Shown here piece by piece: positions 33,515-34,725 of a stretch of 34,725 nucleotides of DNA. The notes under the pieces were generated by a model. The model did not search any database and was not told where the DNA came from. It saw only the letters and a program-made list of their open reading frames with translations. Position 1 is the stretch's first letter. Every line of letters begins with the position of its first letter. The translations under genes and the position numbers were made by a program. The DNA is from Nitrospirales bacterium (GTDB lineage Bacteria; Nitrospirota; Nitrospiria; Nitrospirales; UBA8639): positions 1-34,725 of the forward strand of contig BQIU01000041.1 of the NCBI GenBank assembly GCA_021603905.1, given 5' to 3'.

Positions 33515-34471
33515 ATGGGACTTACAAAAGAACATAGTAATGGCACAGGTGGAACGGCTGTTGCCTCTGCTGTCAAAATTTCTCCCAAAGATGCTCCTTC
33601 CGTAGAGCGTGCCTTAGCCAGAAGTAAACTGTACCTCCTCCTTTCCTGGAGTTACCTCTACCCCGAAGATGATGAATTTTTAGAATATCTTCAAAGTGGT
33701 GAATTTGTGGAAGATGGAAGGGCGGCATTAGAGAATTTGAACAAGTCTTTAGAAGGTAAAGGTGGACCAGAGGCGAAAGAAAGGCTTCAGGCCATCTCTC
33801 AGCACCTTGCTAACATTGAAGAGTGGGTTAGCTCTGAAGGATCGAGTTGGAATTTACAGGACCTTCGAGATGATCACCGTCGTGTATTTAGTAATGTTAT
33901 ATCATTAGACTGTCCTCCTTATGAGACGCTTTTTGGAAATGATCATGTTTTTGGTCAATCCTACACGATGGGAGACATCGCAGGGTATTACAGTGCATTT
34001 GGTCTTCAACTTTCCAGTGACATTCATGAACGAATTGATCATCTAAGTGTTGAACTTGAATTTATCCATTACCTTGCCTACAAAGAGTCCTATGCTCTTA
34101 TTCATGATGGACCTGAAAAACTCAAAATGGTTGTAGATGCAGAGAAAAGATTTGTGAAAGAGCATGTGGGTCGATGGGTACCTTTGTTCTCGGGCATGTT
34201 AAAAAGAAAAGCTGATTTTGGTTTCTATAAGGCACTAGCTGACTTTACGTCTGACTGGGTTGCTTTTGAAGTAGATTATTTGGATGTCACTCCACAACCT
34301 TATTCAGAGACAGACTATCGTCCGGCAAACTATACAAGTCCTGAAGGACAAACATTTGAATGTGGAGCTCAAGATCAAGGTAACGAGCTTGATCTCTTAA
34401 TGAATGAGGTTGGGGCTCAGTCCTATCTTGATAAAGAAACCAAAGGTGTAGGCGATTCAGAAAAGGAGTAG
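33515..34471 (+). CDS. TorD/NarJ-type molybdoenzyme chaperone
   Basis: The 318-residue cytoplasmic chaperone is longer than the usual ~200 residues because of N- and C-terminal extensions. Conserved features are the N-terminal helix ALARSKLYLLLSWSYLYPED, the CPPYET motif at residues 133-138, and the ERIDHLSVELEFIHYLAYKE helix (about 178-197) that matches the E-x-DH-x-EL-F pattern of the family. Such proteins bind the signal peptide or apo-form of a specific molybdoenzyme until the cofactor is inserted. The client is probably encoded beyond the window's right end. The C-terminal ~45 residues are acidic and look disordered. Confidence 0.9.
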   Translation: MGLTKEHSNGTGGTAVASAVKISPKDAPSVERALARSKLYLLLSWSYLYPEDDEFLEYLQSGEFVEDGRAALENLNKSLEGKGGPEAKERLQAISQHLANIEEWVSSEGSSWNLQDLRDDHRRVFSNVISLDCPPYETLFGNDHVFGQSYTMGDIAGYYSAFGLQLSSDIHERIDHLSVELEFIHYLAYKESYALIHDGPEKLKMVVDAEKRFVKEHVGRWVPLFSGMLKRKADFGFYKALADFTSDWVAFEVDYLDVTPQPYSETDYRPANYTSPEGQTFECGAQDQGNELDLLMNEVGAQSYLDKETKGVGDSEKE

Positions 34472-34562
34472 TGTACAGTACTATGGGTTCTTCGTTTCTT
34501 GAGATTTTGTTAGTGAGCAGTCCTTTCGATTTTAATCTTTTATCAAAGGAGGATGCGTCATT

Positions 34563-34725
34563 ATGAGAGTGGTGCAGACGCGTAACAATCGGTTCGTGTT
34601 TGGCGTTCTTCTCTCGGCCGTCGTGGTGGGTGGGTTATTGACGTTAGGGCAAATACCCTTAGCGGTCTCCCAACCTGTGACGATACCGGTCGGGGCGATC
34701 AAAGGCCCCATTCCTATGGATGCCG
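34563..34725 (+). CDS. Exported protein, start only (NxrC-like heme-binding subunit candidate)
   Basis: The gene runs off the window after 54 codons. It has a perfect ribosome-binding site, AAAGGAGG (34545-34552), 10 bases before the ATG. The N-terminus is a Sec-type signal: basic MRVVQTRNNR, hydrophobic FVFGVLLSAVVVGGLLTLG, then likely cleavage near AVSQ. The start of the mature part, VTIPVGAIKGPIPMDA, resembles the first strand of ethylbenzene-dehydrogenase-like gamma subunits proposed as NxrC in Nitrospira. This is inferred from a short stretch and from the chaperone and ferredoxin beside it. No heme-binding residues are in view yet. Confidence 0.8.
   Translation, partial: MRVVQTRNNRFVFGVLLSAVVVGGLLTLGQIPLAVSQPVTIPVGAIKGPIPMDA

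Overview
The window reads as a chromosome segment of a Nitrospira-like bacterium (phylum Nitrospirota). This is an inference from gene content. The right end has a regulator pair, a four-cluster NapG-type ferredoxin, a TorD/NarJ-type chaperone and the start of an exported protein, which resembles accessory genes for a molybdopterin oxidoreductase such as nitrite oxidoreductase (Nxr). No catalytic nxrA or nxrB gene lies in the window, so the assignment is not proven.

Left core region (1-8.2 kb): the tail of a membrane protein with a strong terminator, then mobA (molybdenum cofactor nucleotide transfer), a family 9 glycosyltransferase, argS, tgt and the yajC-secD-secF export operon. All are on the plus strand and look intact.

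Accessory region (8.2-25.4 kb), mostly minus strand and full of broken genes: a DUF2283 gene; a RelE-type toxin with an HTH antitoxin; the 3' remnant of an Mrr-like endonuclease; and a five-gene type I restriction cluster ordered hsdM, DUF262/DUF1524 (GmrSD-like), hsdS, FRG-domain gene, hsdR. The hsdR gene loses its C-terminal part at a 20-bp dispersed repeat and hsdM has a one-base frameshift, so the restriction system as sequenced is probably not functional. Next come a frameshifted higB with an apparently intact higA, a DUF2283 gene with an overlapping partner, a DUF4160 gene interrupted by a paired REP element, its DUF2442 neighbour, a lipoprotein gene, and a second decayed copy of the DUF4160/DUF2442 unit. 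At least five families of short dispersed repeats are scattered here, including a ~205-bp direct repeat that may encode a small Cys-rich peptide.

Right region (25.4-34.7 kb): a three-PAS sensor histidine kinase overlapping a sigma-54-dependent response regulator with an unusual four-cysteine linker; a convergent seven-repeat WD40 protein; then a plus-strand series of an HExxH/zinc-ribbon protein, the ferredoxin, the chaperone and the exported protein. The working model is that these last genes assemble, and the regulator pair may control, a periplasmic or membrane-bound molybdoenzyme. MobA at the left end would supply cofactor for such an enzyme.
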